Below, in pieces: positions 55,378 through 64,000 of a stretch of DNA of 64,000 nucleotides. A program made the position numbers and the translations under genes. How positions within the stretch are numbered: the first letter of the stretch is position 1; every line of letters begins with the position of its first letter. The notes below the pieces were generated by a model that had not been told where the DNA came from, did not search any database, and saw only the letters and a list, made by a program, of their open reading frames with translations. The DNA is taken from contig WHVD01000022.1 of the NCBI GenBank assembly GCA_015178975.1, positions 1 through 64,000 on the forward strand, given 5' to 3'. This stretch comes from Hysterangium stoloniferum. Lineage: Eukaryota; Basidiomycota; Agaricomycetes; Hysterangiales; Hysterangiaceae.

Positions 55378-55880
55378 CAGTGGCTTCCAAAACTGTTCCA
55401 ATGTTTTGGTAATTCTCAATAAATGCTTTATAACCTACCAAATAAAATTTTTAAAATAGTGAAATTATTCTCACATATACCTTAGCATACTAGCTTTGAT
55501 ATACCCAAATACTACATAATATAGATGGATATTGGTGTCACAGTGAATATTTAAAAATGACCAATCATTGGGACAGTTTTGCAACCCTCTCTTTTCACAC
55601 ATTTCATTATATCATATTATATTCTAGAGGGCCAGGAAAATTACAAGAAAATTCACGTGACATCTATTTGATGTTCTAATTAATATGTGACATGAAATGT
55701 CACATTTTAACTATCATTCTTATCATGAAAGCTATTTCCCCTCTCAAAAGAGAACAAGCCATCTCCCTCCTACAAAATGGACTCTCCAATAGGAATGTAG
55801 CCTCTACAACAGGTCTTAGCAAATCTACTATCACTAGAATTGCTCAGGAGATAGAGATAGACAAAGAAAACCTGTAATGG
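55378..55880 (+). mobile_element. Tc1-like transposon fragment (second family)
   Basis: TA|CAGTGGCTTCCAAAACTG at 55378 is a Tc1-type end. An inverted inner copy (CATTGGGACAGTTTTGCAACC near 55567) gives the same palindromic TIR design as the element at 4518. From about 55692 the plus strand encodes the first transposase HTH (K-R-E-Q-A-I-S-L-L-Q-N-G-L-S and G-L-S-K-S-T-I-T-R-I). It breaks at about 55880. Confidence 0.7.
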
Positions 55881-56524
55881 TAGGTAGGTTGATCCATGAC
55901 ATTGCAGACAACAGTTAACAATGGGTCCAAATTCCTTCAAGTTATGCTTGACTCGACTATAGTCAATTGGTTACTCGATAGATTCCAACATGAAATCATA
56001 TGTCGGGTTTCAAGGCTTAGTATGGATGTGTGCACCCAAATCTGCCAGATCACAGCTAGTGGCATCTTTTCTTCGATATCTGGACAAGAGAGAGATCATA
56101 GATGACATACCAGAGTCTGAAATTCTCGGGAGAGGCATGAGATTCCCTATTATTGGAGGTGGATGTGTGGATTAGAAGGGCATATAAGCTTGTGTTGGAA
56201 ATGATGATCAAACACCTTTTTTCTAGAGGCAGCTCACCTATTTCTTCAACTTTTCATATGAAAATGTAAATTGTGGACCATGCTTTTCAAGGTTAATACA
56301 TGATTTTACCAGTGTACATGTAAGGCTGCTGTCAATCACAGTGTCACTAAGTCTCAGTCCAAATGTTGATAGGACTCAAGTATATTTGTCTATGAATGGA
56401 GATGGCAAGTAAAATGATGATGAAAAAATATGCATGTTTATTCTAATTACCTAAGGAGATGGATGCAATATTAAAGGTCCATTGTAGTAAGCCTTACCAA
56501 ACTAGCACCAAACCTATCATGTCA
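55881..56524. other. Unclassified repeat region, no gene
   Basis: Open stretches at 55896-56175 have no recognised domain. 56260-56320 is the inverse of 51055-51115. Confidence 0.4.
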
Positions 56525-56800
56525 GTGTTGAAATCTGCAAGCCTGGGGAATCACAGTGCGAAGACTCTCAACACTTGGAGCGAAGCTACTAAGAGATGAG
56601 CAGGTAGAGGTATAAACCAGTGATATAACTCGGTTTCCAGATGAGGCTCTACTCTCATCTGGATGTAACTATATACTATGATACATGGTCTGTGCACTGT
56701 TCTGTGCTGTGAACATGTGTGTGTAACATGGAACTAAATGAACACTAAACTACGTAAATATATCAAATCACATGTGAACTGGTAAGAAAATATGCAGTCA
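56525..56800 (-). repeat. Copia-type LTR fragment
   Basis: Starts TGTTGAAATCTGCAAGCC, the inverse of the end of a relative of the LTR at 57375-57690. It contains the same hairpin (56637-56662). The other end is not defined. Confidence 0.5.
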
Positions 56801-57374
56801 CAAGACGAGGTATGGCATAATACTAATCGTACATCACCATACTCTAATAGTCAGAAGGTGATTCATTAACTGACACATTGATTGACACACAAGTACTTTT
56901 ACAAGTCTATTAAACCCTTGTAGATTGTGTATTACAATAAGCCAACTCATACTAATAGCTTGAATACTAGCAAGTACAGAAATGGGATAGGATGAGATGT
57001 CAACATGAAAGAGACAGGTACCTAATGAGTGTGAAAATGAGATTGAAACATGGCAAATATACTCTAGAGAACAAAACAGGGATATTAGAGCTATAGCAGA
57101 TAATATCTGAGTGGATGGATAGTGAGAACTAAGTAATTAAAATACATAGTTTTGTGAGGTTCATATTTAAGTATGAGAGAACAATAGCAAGGATCATGGG
57201 TCATGTGGTCATACAATACCAGGCAATAGAACAATGAGCCTACAATGTGAACAAAAAGAATGGCGAGACAAAAGTCCCAATAGGGATGCACAATAAGCCG
57301 GGGTTCCGTGCCCCTTTCAACTTTATAGGTACGCATTAGCCCAATTCCAACAAGGGAATAAGAGGAGCTAAAAG
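56801..57374. other. No gene seen; inverse of 50900-51020 in part
   Basis: 56850-56970 matches the inverse of 50900-51020. The remainder is AT-rich. A short minus-strand open stretch (57091-57336) has no motif. Confidence 0.4.
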
Positions 57375-57690
57375 TGTTGGAATATGAGGTATCATCTATT
57401 AGTATGACCTCATACCTTGTATTGTGACTGCTTAGGTTATCGCCGGTTCATGGACTTCCGTGATAGTATTATTAGTTTAGTGACGGAGTTCCGAGTTCCT
57501 TGTGAGCACAGACCCATGCACTAACCATGTAATATAGTATATAGTTAGCCCCAGTTGAGGAGTAGAAACCTCAACTGGAAGCCTAGTTATAGCATCGGTT
57601 TATTTCTACACCGCTCTATCTAAGTTGCATTCTCTGCCCTACATAGAGAGTCATTCAACTTGCTCCCCAGGCTTGCAGTTTACTCTAATA
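57375..57690 (+). repeat. Solo Copia-type LTR, 316 bp, TSD AAAAG
   Basis: TGTTGGAAT...CTCTAATA with perfect AAAAG at 57370-57374 and 57691-57695. Short length and the TGTTGGAAT start are typical of Ty1/Copia LTRs in mushrooms. A 10-bp-arm hairpin lies at 57551-57578. It is the last transposon before the host genes. Confidence 0.75.
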
Positions 57691-58306
57691 AAAAGTGGCA
57701 GAAAGCCATCGAGCTTCAAGTTCGTTTAAGAGCGCGCGTTATGTCACGTGCTTCCTTCCGAAATGAACTAAAATAATTAGTCCGAAACAGGATAGAAAGC
57801 CCCCAAAGCCATGGAGTGGGTCTGACGGTAACTATGGACTCCACCCGTACTATTTATGTTCATCCATTGAACAGAGACGATAGTTATTGAGTACATACAC
57901 ACAGCACAGTACTCTTATTAACAACGTCAAAAAATATACATGACAAGGATGCATGCAACAAAAAAAAAAAACAGAGCGTAAAGTCCAGAAACATATACAG
58001 TAAAAAGCGATTTTTTTAAAGTGCGTGCATACGGTAGTGAATGTCCTGTCCATGAATACAATAGCAATACTCGTGTGCAAACTGACTGGGGATAGCGGAA
58101 TAATGGTCATAATGTGAAAGGATAAGGGGAAACACTGGGCATTGTCCGCAATATAATACACGTCCTCCGCTCTCGCATAAGACTGTAGTCGTAAAGATCG
58201 TATACCCACCAAGGAATGACTATGTGCAAAGAATGACGGATGTGAAGGAGGCGTGCAGACGACAACAACGGAAATGACAAGACTTGATGGGAAAATCTCT
58301 AGTCTC
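57691..58306. other. 3' flank of the TMEM198-like gene
   Basis: No gene. Contains an A12 run at about 57960 and the expected 3' UTR of the minus-strand gene. Open stretches here are shadows. Confidence 0.5.
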
Positions 58307-61017
58307 CTAACTCGGGGGATCGCGCAGCACGCCAGGGCGACTGCGACGCTTGTTGGTGGATGCACCGCGCGCTGTAGTATTAGGGAATGGCAGGCCGCCT
58401 TCCTCATCTGTCGGACGACGCCGTGTGGAATCTTTTTTATTTTCTGGAGGGGCCGTACCGACCTCTTGTTGATATTTTTGCCAGTCCTGAACCTTAGACG
58501 ATGAGCCACGCTTGCCTCCAGTTCCAAATCCTAAACGATCCAGTCGACTTCCACTTGCGGCCAGGAGGGTATCACCACCCTTGGATCGACGATTTTCCTC
58601 CTTCGCCTTCTTCGCCAACGCTGCCTCCTTTTCCGCTAGCTTCTTCGCCATGACTTCCTTCTCCACGGCTTTATTGCGTTCCCACCGCGCTTTGGTCTCT
58701 GCGAGAACGGCCTCCTCCTTCTCCTGCTTGCTTAACGGATCCTGCAATGACCGAATCTTCTGCTGGTGCCTCTCCAGAAGCTCCTCATAAGTGTACGTGC
58801 GGGCCGCAGGCGTAGAGTCCGGCTCCGGCTTCGATGCACTAACGCGAGGTGGAAGGATATTGACAGGCCCCAAACTCGCGCTCCTCTTGTGAGCCCTAGG
58901 CGCCCCTGCAAACGGCGACACGCGCTTTCCGTCCATCAACGCATCACCTAGAACCGCAGACGTCCCAATTTCCAACGCACTTTCCCGGTGTTTACGCTGT
59001 GCGAGTGCCTCTGCGACGGCGTCTGGCACTTGAACGAATGCAGAAGCCGGGCGGGGGATTGGCGCAACATATGTGGGCGCGATGGGCGCACTCGGGCCCC
59101 CTGGCGGTTGAAACAGTTTCCGCTCCCGGACATATGCATCCCATTCATCGTCCCGAAGTGGCGTACTGACTGGCCGATTGATCCCAGCCGCATCAGAGGC
59201 ACGCCTGTCGTCGAAGGGGGATAGGATGTCCATGGATTGTACCCTATCACGAGAAACACGCTGCCCACGAGACGAGGACGCTATGGCTTGAGACTGTATC
59301 ACGTCTCCGCTGAGGGTGCGGGTATGGAGGGACATCGATGGACGCCGTGAATCGCCACCTCCACCGGATATCGAATCACTTTCACTGCGAAGAGCATCGA
59401 TCGACCGTCGAATTGTCTGGATTTCGGCGAGAAGAGCCTCCTTTTGCATAAGCTCAGGGTCCTTCAATCTCGGATCGTTAGCGGCTAAATTGCCAGGCAG
59501 TTCAGACTCCAGCCCGAGACCGAGGTTCATAGCTGGCAGAAGGCCTGGAGTCTGACTGAATCTCGAGAGCGGGCGAGGAGCATCGTTTATGCCATATTCC
59601 GAAAGTGCCGACCGTGTGCGCGTCCGCTGATGATGGCTAACCACCGTTGAGTCGCCTCCCGGTGTCGACGGTGCATCTTCAGGGTCCCTCATGAGGGGAA
59701 CAGCAGATAATTCGGAGACAGATTTGGGCTTGTCGTGACCATGGTCTTTCTCCCACTGTTCCAGATCTTGTCGGACATTTTCGAATCGTTTGACGGCTTT
59801 TTCCTCGGCCAGAGCTTCCCGTTTCTGCTCCTCCTTGTTGATTTCGTAGAGCTTGCGTTTCAATACCTGCAACACACGCAATTGGACCGCTGTACCGGCC
59901 AAAGCGAGTGCGGCTATGAAGCCGATCTCGATATCCATTTCTTGAGAGACAGGAAAATGCATCCCAGCGAATTTAGGGAAGAGTGTGGTAAAACCAAGAT
60001 TATATATGTAAAACTGATCTCCATTAGTTGAGCAATGTTCATGATTGTCGAGATGCGACCTACCTCTTTCAAACCCACGGTAGTGAAACAATCAACTCCA
60101 AGCATACAGGCTGAAGCACCGGTGAAGGCTGTTCCAAGGATCATAACGTGGTAATGAAACTTAGGGATCGTACAGAGCACAAAACCGGTAGTTGCGCAGC
60201 CTGTGAACATGTTAGATGAAATGTAACACGCAGATCGGGCACGGATGAAGACATGCCAGCATATAATATCCAGCGGAACCCAATCTCTCTAATCATGCCA
60301 CCGTCTCTGAACGATTGGATCCAGAGACCGATCGCAAAGCCACCCCATGCACCAATAAAATACTTGGTCTGTTGCCAAAAAAAAATACTGACACCACCTC
60401 CTGCAACACCTGCAACGAAGGCGGCTAACACGAACAAACCACGCAGAGCCTTATCAGGCGGGTGAATTGCGACAAGAACGCCAAATTTGAGGATCAGGGA
60501 GATACAAATGAGTGCGAGGGTGTAAAATCCGGTGAGAAAAAAGGACGACCTAGAGTTAATGGTGTGATCAGCCAGGTGAGAAAAGTGGCTGCGGAATATT
60601 TTTGCCGCACCAACGGTTTTTATGACCGAGGAATGCACTGGGCAACCCTGTGAGAATCAAAAGAGCCCCAAGGACACCAAATGCAGGGTCGACTTTGGTA
60701 TCTAGAGTAGGGCCAGAACTCTCCGTCGGCGCTGTGGTGCCCGTGGCCGTTGCATTGTCAGATGTAGTTGAGGTTGGAGTTTCAGTAACGGGAGGTGCCA
60801 GAGTCAAGACAATCGTTGTAGGTACGAAGGAGGTGCTCTGAAGGGTGTTGCCTGCTGAAACTATGGTCCTCGTAGCGACCGGGGTTGATGTTATGATTGA
60901 AGTAACATTCAAAGTCGTAGAGGTGGCATTACTAAGGGTCGTACTCGAGCCTGGCTGGGATTGTGCTTCGACGAGGTTTGCAAGAAACAGGATCAGAAGA
61001 GGGCCCCAGCGAGCCAT
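58307..61017 (-). CDS. TMEM198/TM7S3-like (DUF4203) seven-TM membrane protein
   Basis: Four exons on the minus strand: 61017-60611, 60549-60257, 60200-60064, 60013-58307 (2544 nt, 847 codons plus stop). Introns are 61 bp (GT-AG), 56 bp (GC-AG, with a TCTAAC branch site) and 50 bp (GT-AG); the splices restore N-R-W-S-S-F-F-L-T-G, Y-A-G-C-A-T-T-G-F and L-K-E-F-Y-I-Y-N-L-G. I chose the ATG at 61017 because it opens a signal peptide (M-A-R-W-G-P-L-L-I-L-F, cleavage likely near residue 18); an upstream in-frame ATG would hide it. Residues 19-108 are Ser/Thr-rich with N-x-S/T sites. Seven hydrophobic segments span about 110-325 (G-G-F-A-I-G-L-W among them). The tail (about 330-847) has coiled coils near its start and end and Ser/Pro-rich, probably phosphorylated stretches. 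Animal TMEM198 acts in Wnt signalling; the fungal role is unknown. The gene is intact and lies 301 bp downstream of the helicase gene. Confidence 0.85.
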
Positions 61018-61318
61018 TCTTACAAGACGACCGCCAATAAGGGCGAGAAGAAAGCAAAGGTGGTGATGGAGGTTATAACAAAAAGAGAAGGAGCGTGCAA
61101 TTAGTTGGGTCACCACAGATGACTATCGAAAGGTACCGCAAGGCTCTCACGGCGTAATCAAAGAATGGTTGATAGGGCAGGCAGGCGCGTTTGGAAGGCC
61201 GTCAAAGCCGATTGGTGACAAGGCTGGCTGGCGCCTTTGCTCGAAACAGGCAACGTCCAATCCCGATCTCGCACGAAATGAGAAAAAAACATTTATTAAT
61301 AGAACAACATGATCATGA
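61018..61318 (-). promoter_or_regulatory. Intergenic promoter region of the TMEM198-like gene
   Basis: 300 bp between the helicase stop and the next ATG. No clear TATA box near the expected place; it must hold the 3' UTR of one gene and the 5' UTR of the other. CT/GA-rich runs near 61070-61110. Confidence 0.45.
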
Positions 61319-63181
61319 TCAGCCTTTCACGACCGAGAACTCTGAAAGACTAATGTCTAATTGCCTATACACAGCACCTGCCTTTTCCTCGTCTTTCCTT
61401 TCCAGAAAACTCATCACCTTCCCCTCCCGTCCAAACCTCCCAACACGACCCGCAGCATGAGCATATTCCGACGCATTCTCAGCAACGCCCGCAATGAAAA
61501 CATGCGTTAGCTCAGGAAAATCCAGGCCGCGGATCGACGCAAGTGTCGTAACAAGAAGGCTCGGCGCCCCTTCGTCACCGGCTTCGTTTTTCCGAGAATC
61601 GACTTTCGGTCTGAACTTCTTCAGCGAACTCCTGATCAGCTCGGGCCTGCCTCGATCCTCATCTTGTAAGGCCAAGCTACGAGCGTCAATACCTAGTTCC
61701 TGCAGTTCCTGGACTATTGACTTGACTGCACCAGTTGCTGGCAGCACTAATAACGCAATTCTCGGCACGTCAAGAGCAAATGTAGTCGCAATGGCTTCCA
61801 GTACATGTGGGCTAACTAGGCGAGCAGCTATGAAAATCTTTTAGATTGCCAATTCATTTAATGTTTTTCCGGTGGGATCTCACCTCGTTCCGGCTTGTCG
61901 GCATCCTTTGGCACCTTGCGAGAGTTCTTATGAGAGTCACTTTCGCGTTCTTCATTTCCCCAATCCATCATGCAGTCTGAATTGTTAACACGGCCACTGT
62001 CATCGACAACCAGAGCATAATGCGCGACGCCCTCATTAATAGGCTCATGTAGGAAATTGAGCTTCACCGTCTCTGAATATCGATTCATCCAGTCCGTCTT
62101 GCCAAAGAGAAAAAGCCTTAAGCAACGCCTTAGTGTCGCCGATAAAAGTATCGACTGCAGTGACCACCTCCAAGGCGTGGGGTTTGCCTCGCGATTTAGC
62201 TTCGATCTCCCAGCAAAGATGGCGTTCAAAAGGGTAAGGGTAGGTGGAGGGTGTCTTTCCCAATTGCGCAGCTCTTTTTTAGTCGCATCGGGACATGGTG
62301 CAGGGAGCAAATAGTCCGCTTCATCCACAACAACGGTCTCCAGCGTCGCTAGCTGTAGAACCTTTTTATCAGCCTCTAATATTTCCAGAAGTGCCTGTGG
62401 AGTTCCGATAAGAATATGAGGCGCTTGATCCCGAAGCTTTTCAATTTGTAATTGTAGAGGCGAGGTGGGAATTCCTCGCACGCAAACCTGTGCGATCGAA
62501 TCGATAGACGATTCGCGGTTGTGTGGGCAGAGTTGGCGAATCCACTGCATAAGTTGAAACGCCAAATCTCTGTGCGGCACAATTACCAGGCTCGTAATAG
62601 GCCTTTTTGCAAGAACAGTGCGCTCTTTATGCGTCATACGGGGTCGCGTCGCCCGTTCCTTAGACAGCAGTGCTAGTATAAGACCCAGAGTCCTGTACAG
62701 ACATCAACAACCAAAACTCTTAGAAAAAAGGAAACGGACGCACTCACTTGCCTGTTCCCGTCCGATCCTTCAGCAATATATCCTTCCTCCGCAACACAGC
62801 GGGTATAAACTCAGTCTGACACGCGGTCGCCGTCCGAATGGAAGGAAAGGATTCATGCAGCGCAACACGAACTGACTTCCGTACGCCCAGTACCGCGAAA
62901 TCAGGCAACGGCTCCAAATCCTTGTCAACAATCAACTCGTGCTCCTCCTTTTTCGCGCCCTGGTCAGCCTCGGCCCCAGCCTGCCCTATGTCGAAAAATG
63001 GATCTTCGTTTTCGGCATCGAAGGTTTCCAACGATTCGGTTGGCCGTGGTGTGGCCTTCCATGGTCGCGATTTTAGTTTCTGGGTAGTGTTTCGCACTGG
63101 GTATGTGGAGGCTGCGCGATGGGCCCGAAGGCCAAAAATGCTACGGCGGGCGAGGAGCACGCATGGAAATTTGCGAAGCAT
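61319..63181 (-). CDS. MRH4: Mitochondrial DEAD-box RNA helicase, MRH4-like
   Basis: Three exons on the minus strand: 63181-62748, 62692-61884, 61827-61319 (1752 nt, 583 codons plus stop). Introns of 55 and 56 bp (GTGAGT...TACAG and GTGAGA...CATAG) join G-T-G-K-T-L-G-L and P-E-R-A-A-R-L. The N terminus (M-L-R-K-F-P-C-V-L-L-A-R-R) is Arg-rich and amphipathic, as for mitochondrial import. Motifs: Walker A D-R-T-G-T-G-K-T (139-146), Ia V-P-H-R-D-L-A (about 183-189), Ib G-T-P, II V-D-E-A-D (DEAD at 268-271), III S-A-T (329-331), V T-T-L-A-S-I-R-G-L-D, VI H-A-A-G-R-V-G-R-F-G (about 538-547). In yeast Mrh4 is needed for assembly of the large mitochondrial ribosomal subunit. Assignment to MRH4 rather than another mitochondrial DEAD-box protein rests on the overall pattern (L-D-V-P-R-I-A-L-L-V-L-P block before motif V) and needs a search. 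Confidence 0.75.
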
Positions 63182-64000
63182 GAACTCGAACGTGAAGAGG
63201 CGCTCATTCTTTTATAGAGACCATGCTCCTGTAACCTGGCGTACTACTTTGCCACCAAAATTTTGCACTCAAAGCAGTCATTTGTTGAATATACACGGCG
63301 GGTTTTCGTGCGGGTGAAGAGGGCGACAAATCCCTTGTATATTACAACCGATTTCTAAGCTTCTGTAAAATACTACTTAGCGGATTGTTCATCCAGTCGC
63401 CCTGTATAACCCAAAAGAAAACCACAGCAAAACCGTGAGCGTCCTCAACGGCTTGCAACACAATATCGCAAAATCCCATCATTATTGACATATGACATAA
63501 ATAGTGAAGACTTTTACGGAGTGCGTGCTACGGTATAGGCAGAATTATACAAATATAACAAATGCTAAATGGAATTAAGAATAGGTAACGTACCTCAGTT
63601 GATCCGAAATGGATATCCGAGTCGACTGAAGTATATCGTAACAAGACAATGAAAAGAAAACCTAATGACTATGAGACATAGTAAACAGATAGCTGTGTAC
63701 ATGATCGGGCAGAAAATAGAGAAACGAATAGGCCTCAAAATACATCCCAATCTGGAGCACTCACTAGAACAGTTCATGTGCAGCCTTTACACTATATGCT
63801 ATTATCTGCTGGAATCAAAGAAGGGTTTGAGTCGAAGCGTTTGGTTTTGAGCCCCCCCACACCCATTCTGAAACTACCGAGCAAGACGAAACGCACATTC
63901 TTCTAAAACAACTGAAACTTTAAAAAATCAATAAATAATGAGACTTGCCAATTAGTTGATCCAGAGGTCGCAAGAAGTGAATGCAGGAAAAAGGGAAAAA
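63182..64000. other. Upstream region of the helicase gene, no gene seen
   Basis: AT-rich. It includes the helicase promoter and possibly the edge of a neighbour outside the window. Short open stretches at 63595-63777 and 63665-63850 overlap on opposite strands and show no motif. A word near 63455 (TCAACGGCTTGCAACACAAT) is also found in the LTR-A insert near 16713. Confidence 0.45.

Noticed and set aside
57850..58527. A 225-codon minus-strand gene downstream of the TMEM198-like gene
   Set aside because: It overlaps the last exon in another frame and extends into 3' UTR; no motif.
1..64000. tRNA or rRNA genes
   Set aside because: I looked for tRNA B-box-like GGTTCGA words with a fitting cloverleaf and for rRNA blocks and could support none by eye; a tRNAscan-SE run would settle it.

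Overview
The window reads as a transposon graveyard of about 57.4 kb abutting a small island of normal host genes (about 57.8-63.2 kb). The host is very probably a basidiomycete of the Agaricomycetes. The evidence is short introns (48-61 bp) with CTAAC/CTGAC-type branch sites, a seven-TM TMEM198-like gene with the S/T-rich ectodomain and long tail typical of that group, an MRH4-like mitochondrial DEAD-box helicase, a DIRS-like element whose gag has the CCHC plus CCCH fingers common in mushrooms, and chromovirus Gypsy elements. I cannot name the species; the transposon load would suit an ectomycorrhizal fungus.

Layout. 1-4152: 5' half of a Gypsy element on the minus strand (gag plus a 1262-bp LTR, family B). 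4291-17441: an LTR of family D split by a Tc1-like transposon (4518-15866, TA duplication). The Tc1 is itself split by an 8.8-kb chromovirus (copy A, minus strand), and smaller LTRs sit inside every layer. 17442-27298: remnants of a second Gypsy family on the plus strand, cut up by solo LTRs and a folded-back Tc1 fragment. 27299-32054: a DIRS-like tyrosine-recombinase retroelement on the minus strand. 32055-35617: degenerate LTR mosaic. 35618-45924: chromovirus copy B with both LTRs. 45925-57690: solo LTRs (Gypsy and Copia type), two Tc1 or MITE relics and unclassified repeats. 58307-61017: TMEM198-like gene (four exons). 61319-63181: MRH4-like helicase (three exons). Both host genes are on the minus strand.

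Most insertions can be dated relative to each other because solo LTRs still carry 5-bp target duplications (GGATT, GGAGC, GTTGT, ATAGG, CCTGT, CAGAG, TGCAC, TGTAG, GGAAC, AAAAG). Where the two duplications differ, the change is often a CpG to TpG transition, which suggests decay by methylation.

The most unusual system is in the chromovirus. Between pol and the 3' LTR both copies carry a gene in antisense orientation. It has its own TATA box (seen in copy B), two spliceosomal introns at identical positions, a coiled-coil part and a Zn2Cys6-type cysteine cluster. The same element has a candidate self-priming site: 11 nt placed 2 nt after the 5' LTR are exactly complementary to the predicted 5' end of its own transcript. 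Other notable structures are six copies of a small hairpin with covarying stems in one solo LTR (52235-53802), and four tandem arrays that each grew from a different single-copy segment of an LTR.
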